DNA of 64,000 bases from Tautonia plasticadhaerens. Its GTDB lineage: Bacteria; Planctomycetota; Planctomycetia; Isosphaerales; Isosphaeraceae. The translations under genes were made by a program, and so were the position numbers. Shown in pieces: positions 17,652-26,013 of this stretch (positions are counted from its first letter, which is position 1; each line of letters starts with the position of its first letter). The stretch lies in assembly GCF_007752535.1 (NCBI RefSeq), contig NZ_CP036426.1, forward strand, positions 1,550,001-1,614,000, in the 5' to 3' direction. The notes beneath the pieces were generated by a model. It saw only the letters and a list, made by a program, of their open reading frames with translations. It had not been told where the DNA came from and made no database searches.

Positions 17652-18122
17652 GTGAACGTCGTCACGACTCGATTCGGGCCGATCCAGGTCCGGGAACTGG
17701 ACGTCGTCCAGATCCCCGAGGGCCTGGTCGGTTTCCGAGGAACCACGCAGTTCGTCCTCTGGCCCGACGCGGAGGTCCACGGCCTGGCCTGGCTGCAATC
17801 CACGGCCGAACCGGACCTGGCCTTCGCGATGGTGCCGCCGCAACTGGCCGTCTCGGACTATCGGGTCGACCTCAGGCCCGGTGACCGCACGGCCCTGGAG
17901 CTGGACGAGGCGGGCGACCCGCTCGTCTACGTGATCCTCAATCGCGGCGAGCAGGGGCTGACCGTCAATCTCCAGGGGCCCCTGGTCTTCAACCTGGCGC
18001 GCCGGCTCGGCCGGCAGCTCGTGTTGACCTCCAGCCGCTATGCGGTCCGTTTCCCGCTGGGGGAACCGGAGGCGTCGCCTGCGGTGCTGACTCGCCCCTC
18101 GGCGCTTCGAGCCACAGCCTGA
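17652..18122 (+). CDS. fliW: Flagellar assembly factor FliW
   Basis: 156 residues with a GTG start. Family signatures are clear: an N-terminal TRFGPIQV, the strand IPEGLVGFRGTTQFVLW, and the C-terminal half NLQGPLVFNLARRLGRQLVL. FliW binds CsrA allosterically and is released when flagellin is exported, coupling hook completion to flagellin translation. The csrA gene follows 167 bases later, the classic order. No flagellin or hook gene lies in this window. The start was chosen by alignment with the family; an upstream ATG would add a basic low-complexity tail. Confidence 0.9.
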   Translation: MNVVTTRFGPIQVRELDVVQIPEGLVGFRGTTQFVLWPDAEVHGLAWLQSTAEPDLAFAMVPPQLAVSDYRVDLRPGDRTALELDEAGDPLVYVILNRGEQGLTVNLQGPLVFNLARRLGRQLVLTSSRYAVRFPLGEPEASPAVLTRPSALRATA

Positions 18123-18289
18123 CGCGGCGGGACGAGCCGGGCATCGTCCCGGGGCACCCGTCGCGGGGTCCCCCGCGCCGGGGGAGAAACGGGCCGAGGA
18201 GCCGGGCACCGTCGTGGTCCGCCGACAATCCGGACGACGTGGCCAGGGATGGGCACGTCCGTCGCTGGCAGGAGGAAGGAGCCTAGTCC

Positions 18290-18559
18290 ATGCTGGTCCT
18301 GTCCCGACACCGCGATGAGAGCATCATCATCGGGGATGACATCGTCATCACCGTGGTGGACATACGGGGCGACAAGGTCCGTTTGGGGATCGCGGCCCCG
18401 ATCGAGATCTCCGTGCACCGCCAGGAGGTGTACGAGGCCATCCAGCGCGAGAATCGGCAGGCGAGCCGACTGGATCCCCAGGATGCCCGCCGGATCGACC
18501 GGCTCACGGGCCCCCCGCTCCGGCGAGAGCCGAGGCGGACCCGACCCGAGACCGGCTGA
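18290..18559 (+). CDS. csrA: Carbon storage regulator CsrA
   Basis: 89 residues. The canonical MLVLSRHRDESIIIGDDI start and VHRQEVYEAIQRENR helix define the RNA-binding dimer that recognises GGA motifs in mRNA leaders. It carries a longer, Arg/Pro-rich C-terminal tail (residues 62-89) than the about 61-residue enterobacterial form. An AGGAGGAAGGAG ribosome site precedes the ATG; such a GGA-rich site could also allow autoregulation (inference). A hairpin followed by TGTTTATA lies about 70 bases downstream. Confidence 0.95.
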   Translation: MLVLSRHRDESIIIGDDIVITVVDIRGDKVRLGIAAPIEISVHRQEVYEAIQRENRQASRLDPQDARRIDRLTGPPLRREPRRTRPETG

Positions 18560-18630
18560 TCCCTCGACGCCGATCCTCGCGACGGCCGGCCGCACGCCCC
18601 GTCGCCAACACCCCTCCGACTCGCACCCGC

Positions 18631-18668
18631 CCGGGCGGGCCCAGGCTCCGGCCTCGCGGCCCGCCCGG
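18631..18668 (+). terminator. Possible terminator after csrA
   Basis: 10-bp perfect stem (18631-18640 with 18659-18668), 18-base loop, followed by CGTGTTTATA. Also lies between csrA and the convergent FHA gene. Confidence 0.5.
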
Positions 18669-18735
18669 CGTGTTTATATGGCATCGCGATCGGCGACCCG
18701 AACGCGGGCGATGATCGGAACGCTCGCCGAGCTGA

Positions 18736-19278
18736 TCAATCCAGCTCGATGAAGAACTGGTCCCGTCCGCCCGGGGTCGGCAGCTTCTCCCATCGGCCGT
18801 CGTCATCGTCGGGGATCGGGTCGTCCTGCTCCAGCTCGATGATCTCCGCATCCTCCACGGGGGGGGTGGCGGAATGGGGGGGCAGATGGCCCGAGGAGCC
18901 GTGGGGCTCCACGATCGGCGGCGTGGGGGGGCTGAAGCCGACGAGCATCGACTCGGAGGGCCGGTCGTGCATCTCCGACGGGCTCGGCGTGTCGTCGGGC
19001 CCCAGGTAGACCCGCACCTTGTAGCCGCCGACGCTCACCCGGTCGCCCGGCAGCAGGGCGGCCCACCGGATCCGCTGGCCCTTCACCCTCGTCCCGTTGG
19101 TCGAGGCCAAGTCCCGGAGGATGAGCAGGCCCGCCGTCCGGACCAGGATGCAATGACGCTTCGAGATCGACGGGTGATCGATCCTGATATCGCAATATTC
19201 GCGACGCCCGATCACGGTGATGTCTCGATTGATCGGGATGGGAGGGTCGCCGTTGTCCGGGATCAGTTCGGCTTTCAT
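18736..19278 (-). CDS. FHA-domain protein
   Basis: 180 residues. The FHA domain occupies residues 1-95 with all signature residues: IGRREYCDIRI (Gly-Arg), SISKRHCIL (Ser and His for phosphothreonine contact) and STNGTRVKG (Asn-Gly). The remainder is a Pro-rich, acidic and probably disordered tail ending GGRDQFFIELD. Likely reads out Thr phosphorylation in the cytosol, matching the Ser/Thr kinases and PP2C phosphatases abundant in planctomycetes (one PP2C is at 62378-63277). Its promoter is predicted at 19372-19400. Confidence 0.85.
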   Translation of the reverse strand: MKAELIPDNGDPPIPINRDITVIGRREYCDIRIDHPSISKRHCILVRTAGLLILRDLASTNGTRVKGQRIRWAALLPGDRVSVGGYKVRVYLGPDDTPSPSEMHDRPSESMLVGFSPPTPPIVEPHGSSGHLPPHSATPPVEDAEIIELEQDDPIPDDDDGRWEKLPTPGGRDQFFIELD

Positions 19279-19371
19279 CGCGTCCTGGTCGTCCTCGGTC
19301 TCGAGTCTTCGAGGGACCGGAGCCTTCGCCCCCGGGCCCGGGACGGATCGGGGCGTGGCAGCACTCGCATC

Positions 19372-19400
19372 ATTCTAACTGGGCAGATGCCGCCGAGCAA
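19372..19400 (-). promoter_or_regulatory. Sigma-70-like promoter of the FHA gene
   Basis: Minus strand TTGCTC (19395-19400), 17-base spacer, TAGAAT (19372-19377); the leader would be about 85 bases. Confidence 0.55.
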
Positions 19401-19564
19401 GGTGGCGAATGCGTGCATTGATCGTACGCGCCGATCCCCGACGCCTGACGGTCTCGGGCGTCCGCTGAAACCTCGGGGTCGCGAGACCGGTATGGATCGT
19501 CGGAGGACTCGACGGGAACCCGGGCCCGGCCCGGCGGGCCCACGAGGGACCAGGAGGCCATACC

Positions 19565-21358
19565 ATGATCGGCACCTTCGGGCGGCGGGCGGTTGCGACG
19601 ATCGGCGCGGCGGTCGTTTGGACATCGGCGATCCCTTCGGCCCTGGCCGGGGCGAGGGAGGCCGGGCACGGCGCCGACCTTCTCGGCCCCGAGACGTTGG
19701 CCTATGTGGAACTGTCCCGCCCCGGGGTACTGCTCGATCGCCTGACGGGCGACCGCGCGATGGGGCTCATCGAGGCGGTGCCCGGCTACGCCGAGGCCCT
19801 GGAGAGCTCGCGGTTCGGGGAGTTCCGCAGGCTGGTCGAGTTCGTGTCCGGCCAGCTCGACACGACCTGGGACGAAGGCCTCCGGGCCCTCTCGGGCGGC
19901 GGCATCGTGCTCGGCGTCGAGGAGGCGAATCCCCCCCGGCTGGTGCTCGTCGTCACCCCCGAAGACCCCGGGTTCCTCGACCGGGCCCACGCGAAGCTCG
20001 TCGAGCTCGCCCGGCGTGACGCCGAGGAGAAGGGGGCCCCCGATCCGATCGGGGAGTCCGAATATCGGGGCCTGACCGCGTATCGAGTCTCCGACGAGGA
20101 GGCCCACGTCATCCTCGATGGCCGGCTGGTGCTCGCCAACGGCCTGGACGGGCTGAAGTCCGTCGTCGACCGGCACCTCGACGGCGGCGATCGCCTGTCC
20201 GACTCGGACGCCTTCGAGGGGCGTAGACCCGAGGATACGCCGCTCGCCTGGGCCTATGCGCGGCTCGACCGGCTCCGGGAGCTGGACCCAGACCGATTCC
20301 GGGCCGACGAGCCGGACGACGGGGCCATGCTCCTGATCGGGGCCTGGATCGAGCACATCCAGACGGCCCCCTGGGCCTCCGCGTGGCTCGACTGGGACGA
20401 GGACCGCCTGGCCGCGGCCCTGACCGTGGCCACGCCCGAGGACGGCCGTTCCGAGGTCATGGCCCGTTTCCTCCCGGCCGAAGGGGACGGGGCCCCAGCG
20501 CCGATCGAGTTCGAGGGACGCCTGGCGACGATCAACCTGTGGAGGGATCAATACACGTTGTGGCATGTCCGCGAGGATCTCCTGCCGCCCGAGGCCCTCC
20601 AGGGGCTGGCCCAGCTCGACTCCCTCGCCGGCACCTTCTTCGGCGGCCGGGACTTCGGCGACTCGGTGCTCGAGCCGCTCGGCTCGCACTGGCAGCTCGT
20701 CGCCGCGATGCAGGACTTCGGGTCGATGGATCCGGAGCCTTCATTGAAGCTGCCGAGCTTCGCGATGGTCGTCGAGCTGGACGCCGATCGTCCCGAATTC
20801 GCCCAGCGGCTCCGGGTGGCCTTCCAGTCGTTCCTCGGCCTGGCGAACCTCGGCGGGGCCGAGACGGGGGCACCCCCGCTGATGCTCGGTTCCGAGACGC
20901 ACGAGGGCATCCCGATCTCGCTCGCCACCTTCATGGCCGCCCCCGAGGCGCCGGGGGAGGGGGACGAGGAGGGTGGAGAGGATCCGGCCGAGGTCCACTA
21001 CCGGAACAATTTCAGCCCGTCGGTCGCCGAGGTCGAGGGCCGGTTCATCGTCAGCTCCAGCGTCGGCCTGACACGGTCGCTCATCGACGCCCTCAAGGCC
21101 GATCCCGGGCCCGACCCGACCGACGCCACCCTGCTGATGACCGCCGACGGCCCCGCCCTGGCCGGCCTGGTCGAGCTGAACCGCGAGCGGCTGGTCCTCC
21201 GGAACATGCTCGAACGCGGCAACGATCGCGACGCGGCCGAGCGTGAGGTGGCCACCCTCGCCGCCTTGCTCCGCACCCTCGGTCTTGGGGAGCTGCGGCT
21301 GGAGGACGGGGAGGACGCCTCGACGCTCGTCCTCGAATTCGACCTCGGGCGGCCCTGA
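19565..21358 (+). CDS. Large secreted protein, DUF3352-like
   Basis: 597 residues. Signal peptide (about 1-29, ending PSALAGA). The mature protein opens with LLGPETLAYVELSRPGVLLDRL and contains repeated hydrophobic strands such as GGGIVLGVEE and LAWAYARLDRLREL, plus a central FEGRLATINLWRDQYTLWH. This recalls planctomycete DUF3352-type exported proteins, but I cannot assign the family with certainty. No catalytic motif is visible; a periplasmic or surface location is likely. It ends 14 bases before the DUF1800 gene, so the three genes 19565-24035 may form one operon. Confidence 0.65.
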   Translation: MIGTFGRRAVATIGAAVVWTSAIPSALAGAREAGHGADLLGPETLAYVELSRPGVLLDRLTGDRAMGLIEAVPGYAEALESSRFGEFRRLVEFVSGQLDTTWDEGLRALSGGGIVLGVEEANPPRLVLVVTPEDPGFLDRAHAKLVELARRDAEEKGAPDPIGESEYRGLTAYRVSDEEAHVILDGRLVLANGLDGLKSVVDRHLDGGDRLSDSDAFEGRRPEDTPLAWAYARLDRLRELDPDRFRADEPDDGAMLLIGAWIEHIQTAPWASAWLDWDEDRLAAALTVATPEDGRSEVMARFLPAEGDGAPAPIEFEGRLATINLWRDQYTLWHVREDLLPPEALQGLAQLDSLAGTFFGGRDFGDSVLEPLGSHWQLVAAMQDFGSMDPEPSLKLPSFAMVVELDADRPEFAQRLRVAFQSFLGLANLGGAETGAPPLMLGSETHEGIPISLATFMAAPEAPGEGDEEGGEDPAEVHYRNNFSPSVAEVEGRFIVSSSVGLTRSLIDALKADPGPDPTDATLLMTADGPALAGLVELNRERLVLRNMLERGNDRDAAEREVATLAALLRTLGLGELRLEDGEDASTLVLEFDLGRP

Positions 21359-21372
21359 ATCGACCCCCTCCC

Positions 21373-22737
21373 ATGAATCGGGACCGACCGATGCGAACGC
21401 CCTCGCCGCTGCACGACCCCGATCGGGCCTGGTCCCGGTTCGAGCCCACCGGCCCGGAACCCTGGGACCTGGCCCGGGTCGCCCACCTGCACCGCCGGGC
21501 CGGGTTCCTCGCCTCGTGGGAGGCCCTGCGACGCGACCTCGACGCCGGGCCGGAGGAGAGCGTCTCCCGCCTGCTCGAGGGCGAGGCCGTGGCCCTCGAC
21601 GGGACGCCGGCCCCCGAGTTCGAGCGTCTCATGGACGCCCTCGCCCGCGGGCCCGGCACCGCCGGGGAGGGGCCTGGGCTGCAGTCGGCCTGGCTGTACC
21701 GGATGATCTTCTCGCCGCACCCGCTCCGGGAGCGGATGACGCTCTTCTGGCACGACCACTTCGCCACCTCCATCGAGAAGGTCGGCGACGCCCGGCTGAT
21801 GCGGAGGCAGAACGACCTGCTCCGCCGCCTCGCACTCGGCTCCTTCGACGAACTGCTCCGCGCCATCGCCCGCGATCCGGCCATGCTCGTCTGGCTCGAC
21901 GCGACGGCGAACCGGAAGGGCCGCCCGAACGAGAACTACGCCCGTGAAGTCATGGAGCTGTTCTCGATCGGCCGCGGCCACTACACCGAGCGGGACGTCC
22001 GGGAGGCAGCCCGCGCCTTCACCGGGACGTTCGTCCTCCGGGGTACGTACCGCCACGACCCCCGGGAGTTCGACGGCGGGGAGAAGTCCATCCTCGGCCG
22101 GACCGGGCCGTTCGACGGGGAGGCGGTGGCCGGAATCCTCCTCGACCGGCCGGAGTGCGCCCGGTTCCTCGCCCGGAAACTCTTCCGCCTGTTCATCAGC
22201 GAGGTCGAAGTCCCGCCCGATGAGCTGATCGAGCCGGTCGCCGCCTCCTACCGGGAATCCGGTTACGATTCGAGGGTCCCGGTGGAGATGATCCTCCGCT
22301 CCCGGCTGTTCTTCGACCCGTTGATGCGTCGGAGGCGGGTGAAGAGCCCGGTCGAGTTCGCCGTGGGGACGATCCGGGCGCTGGAGATCCTCTCGCCGAC
22401 GGTGCCGACCGACGAGCTGGCCCGGGCCTGCGGCCGGATGGGCCAGTCGCTCTTCGCCCCACCGAGCGTCGCCGGCTGGGACGGCGGCCCGGCCTGGATC
22501 AACACCACGACCACGCTGGCCCGGTCGAATGCCGTGCTCGCACTTCTGGGCGATGCGCGCCGGTTCGACCCGGAGTCGCTCGCCGCCCGACACGGGTCCT
22601 CCGGGGATCCGGCGGCGTTCTTCGTCGACCTGCTCGCCCAGGACGCCTTCGACCGCGACGTCCGGGCCCGCATCAGGGGATCGGCCCGGGAGGCGGCCTT
22701 GCTCGTGCTGACGGCCCCCGAGTACCAGCTCGCCTGA
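21373..22737 (+). CDS. DUF1800 family protein
   Basis: 454 residues. DUF1800 landmarks: AHLHRRAGF at the start, MTLFWHDHFATS near residue 122, RKGRPNENYAREVMELFSIG around 175-195, AARAFTG, and the closing segment PPSVAGWDGGPAWI. The family is always paired with DUF1501 in planctomycetes and other phyla; biochemical function is unknown, an export- or polysaccharide-related role has been suggested. No obvious signal peptide. An alternative ATG six codons further in (21391) cannot be excluded. The paired DUF1501 gene follows after 35 bases. Confidence 0.85.
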   Translation: MNRDRPMRTPSPLHDPDRAWSRFEPTGPEPWDLARVAHLHRRAGFLASWEALRRDLDAGPEESVSRLLEGEAVALDGTPAPEFERLMDALARGPGTAGEGPGLQSAWLYRMIFSPHPLRERMTLFWHDHFATSIEKVGDARLMRRQNDLLRRLALGSFDELLRAIARDPAMLVWLDATANRKGRPNENYAREVMELFSIGRGHYTERDVREAARAFTGTFVLRGTYRHDPREFDGGEKSILGRTGPFDGEAVAGILLDRPECARFLARKLFRLFISEVEVPPDELIEPVAASYRESGYDSRVPVEMILRSRLFFDPLMRRRRVKSPVEFAVGTIRALEILSPTVPTDELARACGRMGQSLFAPPSVAGWDGGPAWINTTTTLARSNAVLALLGDARRFDPESLAARHGSSGDPAAFFVDLLAQDAFDRDVRARIRGSAREAALLVLTAPEYQLA

Positions 22738-22772
22738 CCCCGCCACGTACAGGCTTCCTGAGGGTTCGATCC

Positions 22773-24035
22773 ATGTCCACCCATCGCCGAGACTTCCTCC
22801 GGTCCTCGCTGGCCGCCTCGACGCTCGTCTCGATCGGCGGTTCCACGATCCCCGGCTTCCTCGCCCGATCGGCCCGGGCGGCCGGGATCCCGGCGGGGGG
22901 CGACCGGATCCTGGTGGTCGTGCAACTGCTCGGCGGCAATGACGGCCTGAACACGGTCGTCCCCCACGGGATCGACGGCTACCACCGCAATCGCCGTCGG
23001 CTCCGGCTGGCGGAGGCCCGGCTCCATCGCCTCGACGACGAGATCGGCCTGCACCCCGGCATGGGACGGATGGCCGAGCTGGTCGAGGGCGGCCGGCTGG
23101 CGATCGCCCAGGGGGTCGGCTACCCCAACCCGGATCGATCCCACTTCCGGTCGATGGAGATCTGGGAGACGGCCCGGCTCGACAACCGGCCGGACGCCCT
23201 GGAGGCCGGCTGGCTCGGTCGATCGCTCGACCAGCACCCACCGAGGCCCGGCGAGGACACGCCGGCCCTTCACATCGGCGGAGGGCGATCCCCGCTGGCG
23301 ATGAAGGCCAGGAGCGTGGCGGTCCCTTCGCTGGAGCGGTTGGACCAGTTCAAGCTCCAACTGGCGGGCTCGGAGGGCGAGCGGCGATCGGCCAGGGAGG
23401 CGATGGGCGACGTGGCCCGGCCCGACCGGGGTGATGACCCGTTGCTCGGGTTCCTGAGGAGGAGCACCCTGGCGGCCTACGAGTCGAGCAGGCGGCTGGA
23501 GGAAGTAGTGGGCGAGTCGGCCGAGTCGTCCTACCCGAATTACGACCTCGCCCGACGCCTGGAACAGATCGCCCGGATCATCAAGGCGGGATTCGGGACC
23601 CGCATCTACTACACCCGGCAGGACGGATACGACACGCACGCCAACCAGCTCGATCCCCACGCCGCGCTTCTCAACGAGCTGTCCGACTCGCTGGCCGCCT
23701 TCCACGACGACCTCGACAAGGCCGGGCTGGCCGATCGCGTGGCGGTGCTCGTCTTCAGCGAGTTCGGCCGACGGGTGGGCGAGAACGCCTCACACGGCAC
23801 GGACCACGGCGCGGCGGCCCCGGTCTTCGTCGTCGGCCCGGTGCGGCAGGCCGGCCTGGTGGGCGAGCACCCGGGCCTGGAGGAGGCCGACCTCGACGAG
23901 GGGGACCTCCGGTTCCACACCGACTTCCGCCGCGTCTACGCCGCGATGCTGGGCCACTGGCTCGGCGTGCCCGCCGCCCCGATCGTCGGCGAGGGGTTCG
24001 ACCCGCTCCCGCTGCTCCCCGAATCCCGGGGCTGA
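22773..24035 (+). CDS. DUF1501 protein (Tat-type leader), partner of DUF1800
   Basis: 420 residues. The leader [21 protein letters not shown] resembles a twin-arginine signal. The body matches DUF1501: [15 protein letters not shown] near residue 50, [64 protein letters not shown] and a final GHWLGV. These proteins have an alkaline-phosphatase/sulfatase-like fold (family knowledge) and are thought to be exported. A second DUF1501 with a different partner is found at 35126-36595. Confidence 0.9.
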   Translation: MSTHRRDFLRSSLAASTLVSIGGSTIPGFLARSARAAGIPAGGDRILVVVQLLGGNDGLNTVVPHGIDGYHRNRRRLRLAEARLHRLDDEIGLHPGMGRMAELVEGGRLAIAQGVGYPNPDRSHFRSMEIWETARLDNRPDALEAGWLGRSLDQHPPRPGEDTPALHIGGGRSPLAMKARSVAVPSLERLDQFKLQLAGSEGERRSAREAMGDVARPDRGDDPLLGFLRRSTLAAYESSRRLEEVVGESAESSYPNYDLARRLEQIARIIKAGFGTRIYYTRQDGYDTHANQLDPHAALLNELSDSLAAFHDDLDKAGLADRVAVLVFSEFGRRVGENASHGTDHGAAAPVFVVGPVRQAGLVGEHPGLEEADLDEGDLRFHTDFRRVYAAMLGHWLGVPAAPIVGEGFDPLPLLPESRG

Positions 24036-24062
24036 TCGGCCGGGGAGGGACGGCCCGGGGCA

Positions 24063-24091
24063 TTGTCGGGACGTCGTCGGGGTGTTACAAC
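24063..24091 (+). promoter_or_regulatory. Promoter predicted to give a leaderless ZIP mRNA
   Basis: TTGTCG (24063-24068), 17-base spacer, TACAAC (24086-24091). Only six bases separate the -10 from the ATG at 24098, so transcription would start at or next to the start codon. No Shine-Dalgarno sequence is possible in between. Confidence 0.45.
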
Positions 24092-24097
24092 CCCGGC

Positions 24098-24907
24098 ATG
24101 GAATGGTTCTCGGGCCTCGATCCCGCCCTCCAGGCGCTCATTGCCGGCTCCTTCACCTGGGGGATCACCGCGCTGGGCGCCGCGCTCGTCTTCTTCTCGA
24201 GGTCGATGGACCGCCGGCTGCTCGACGCGATGCTCGGCTTCGCGGCCGGGGTGATGATCGCGGCGAGCGTCTGGTCGCTGCTCCTACCGGCGATCGAGCT
24301 GTCGAGGGAGCGGGGGGGGAACGGCTGGCTCCCGGCCGTCGTCGGCTTCCTGCTCGGCGGGGCGGCGTTGCGCCTGGGGGACCGCTGGCTGCCCCACCTG
24401 CACCCGGGCCTGTCGATGGACCGGGCCGAGGGGATCAGGACCCAATGGCAGCGGGCGACCCTGCTGGTGATGGCGATCACCCTGCACAACATCCCGGAGG
24501 GCCTGGCGATCGGTGTCGCCTTCGGCGCGGCCGATTCGGGGATGGCGTCGGCCTCGATGACGGGGGCGATCGCCCTGGCCGTCGGCATCGGCCTGCAGAA
24601 CTTCCCCGAGGGGGTCGCCGTGGCCCTGCCGCTCCGGGGGGAGGGCGTGGGGCGGTTCCGTTCGTTCTGGTACGGCCAGCTCTCGGCGGTAGTCGAGCCG
24701 GTGGCCGCGGTCCTGGGGGCCGCGGCGGTGGTGTTCGTCCGGCCGATCCTGCCCTACTCGCTGGCCTTCGCGGCCGGGGCGATGATTTACGTGGTCGTCG
24801 AGGAATTAATCCCCGAGAGTCAGCAGCACGGCAACGACGACCTCGCCACGTTGGGGACGATGGGGGGCTTCGCCGTCATGATGCTGCTCGACGTGTCGCT
24901 CGGCTGA
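24098..24907 (+). CDS. ZIP-family divalent metal transporter (ZupT/GufA-like)
   Basis: 269 residues, about eight transmembrane segments. The metal site is formed by HNIPEGLA in TM4 (near residue 128) and [12 protein letters not shown] in TM5 (near 167), as in ZupT/GufA-type importers of Zn2+, Fe2+ or Mn2+. A histidine-containing cytosolic loop (WLPHLHPGL) joins TM3 and TM4. The final segment is [23 protein letters not shown]. Direction and metal cannot be decided from sequence. Predicted to be translated from a leaderless mRNA. Convergent with the metalloprotease remnant. Confidence 0.9.
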   Translation: MEWFSGLDPALQALIAGSFTWGITALGAALVFFSRSMDRRLLDAMLGFAAGVMIAASVWSLLLPAIELSRERGGNGWLPAVVGFLLGGAALRLGDRWLPHLHPGLSMDRAEGIRTQWQRATLLVMAITLHNIPEGLAIGVAFGAADSGMASASMTGAIALAVGIGLQNFPEGVAVALPLRGEGVGRFRSFWYGQLSAVVEPVAAVLGAAAVVFVRPILPYSLAFAAGAMIYVVVEELIPESQQHGNDDLATLGTMGGFAVMMLLDVSLG

Positions 24908-24932
24908 TCGTCCCCGCGACCCTGGGTCCGAA

Positions 24933-25872
24933 TCAGGCCGATCCGGGCCTCATGTCGGCGACGGATCGGGCCCTGCGCCCGACCCCCCTCGACAGGCCGA
25001 TCACCATGCCCCCGATCAGGCAGGCCGTGAACGTGGAGGGCTCGGGGATCGCGGACGAGAAGGAAATCGGCACGCCGATGTCGGAGAGGATCGCCAGGTC
25101 GAGGTCCGAGATGCCGTAGCGCGTCCCCCGGTAGTAGACCACCCCATTCATCAGGTCGCCGATCAGGTCGTCGCCCGGCCTCGGGGCGGGATTCCCGAGG
25201 TGGAAGATGTTGCCGTAGGTCAGCGGGACGGGCCCCCCATACAGATCCATCGCCAGGGCCCCGACGAAGAAGAAGTCCGAGCCGTCGAAGGTCGTCAGGG
25301 CGTCGCGAGTCGATTGGTAATTCCCGGGGAGCGAGCCGTCGAAGAGGTCTCGCCTGCCGTTGAAGCCGAGGGCGTGGCCGAATTCGTGGAGCAGGACGGA
25401 GACGGCGTCGGTCCGATTCGAGGGGACGGGGTCGGTCCTGGAGGACGGATCCGGGTCGAACCAGAGCTCATCGACGAGGTAGGCGGTGCCGAAGGTGAAC
25501 TGGATATCGTGGGAGGCTCCGTTGGGGTCGACCCCGTCTCTGATCTCGGCGACGGCACCCTGCTCGAAGACATTGTACGTCCCGTCGTTCCCGACGAACG
25601 AGGAGGTCACGCTCCCGCCGTTGGCCGTCGGGATCCCCGGGTCGAAGCGGATGCTCACGTCGAGCGTGCCGGTCCGTCCAGATAGGAGGCCCAGATCGAG
25701 CCGGCCGCCCGGATCGCGTCCCGGAGGCGGTCGTAGTCGGACGAATACGTCCCGCCGGGGTCGTCGAAGCTCACGGTGATATCGATCGAGCTTGCGGTCG
25801 CCGTCCCGGCCAGGACGGACCAGAGGTCATCGGGACGACGATCCGACGCGAGCTGCACGTCTCATAGGTCAT
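24933..25872 (-). pseudogene. PEP-CTERM metalloprotease-like gene with two frameshifts
   Basis: Three overlapping frames together make one protein. It starts at an ATG at 25870-25872 behind GGAG and a good promoter. Frame 1 (MTYETCSSRR...) must shift by -1 near 25815 to give the end of a signal peptide and SSIDITVSFDD. It must shift by -1 again near 25680, where SYLDG would continue as GTLDVSIRFDPG; without the shift it hits TGA. The last frame (from about 25680) carries the zinc-binding HEFGHALGF motif and a C-terminal PEP-CTERM sorting signal (IPEPSTF, hydrophobic helix, GRRAR). Two losses of one base each point to a decayed gene more than to programmed shifting; sequencing error is possible. 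Intact, it would be an exported, surface-anchored zinc protease. Confidence 0.75.
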
Positions 25873-25935
25873 GTTTCGCTCCGTCGAGCTGTGGACCTCG
25901 GTCACCCCCTGCCACGGGGTCTATAGGCAGGACCG

Positions 25936-25964
25936 AAGATAGGATGGCCCTCATATTTATGCAA
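25936..25964 (-). promoter_or_regulatory. Sigma-70-like promoter of the metalloprotease remnant
   Basis: Minus strand TTGCAT (25959-25964), 17-base spacer, TATCTT (25936-25941), within an unusually AT-rich stretch (25950-25985). It supports the translation start at 25872 and suggests the frameshifted gene is still transcribed. Confidence 0.5.
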
Positions 25965-26013
25965 GCACGTTGAAATGAATTGACGGTCATCCCGGGCGGG
26001 GCCTCCCGGCCGA

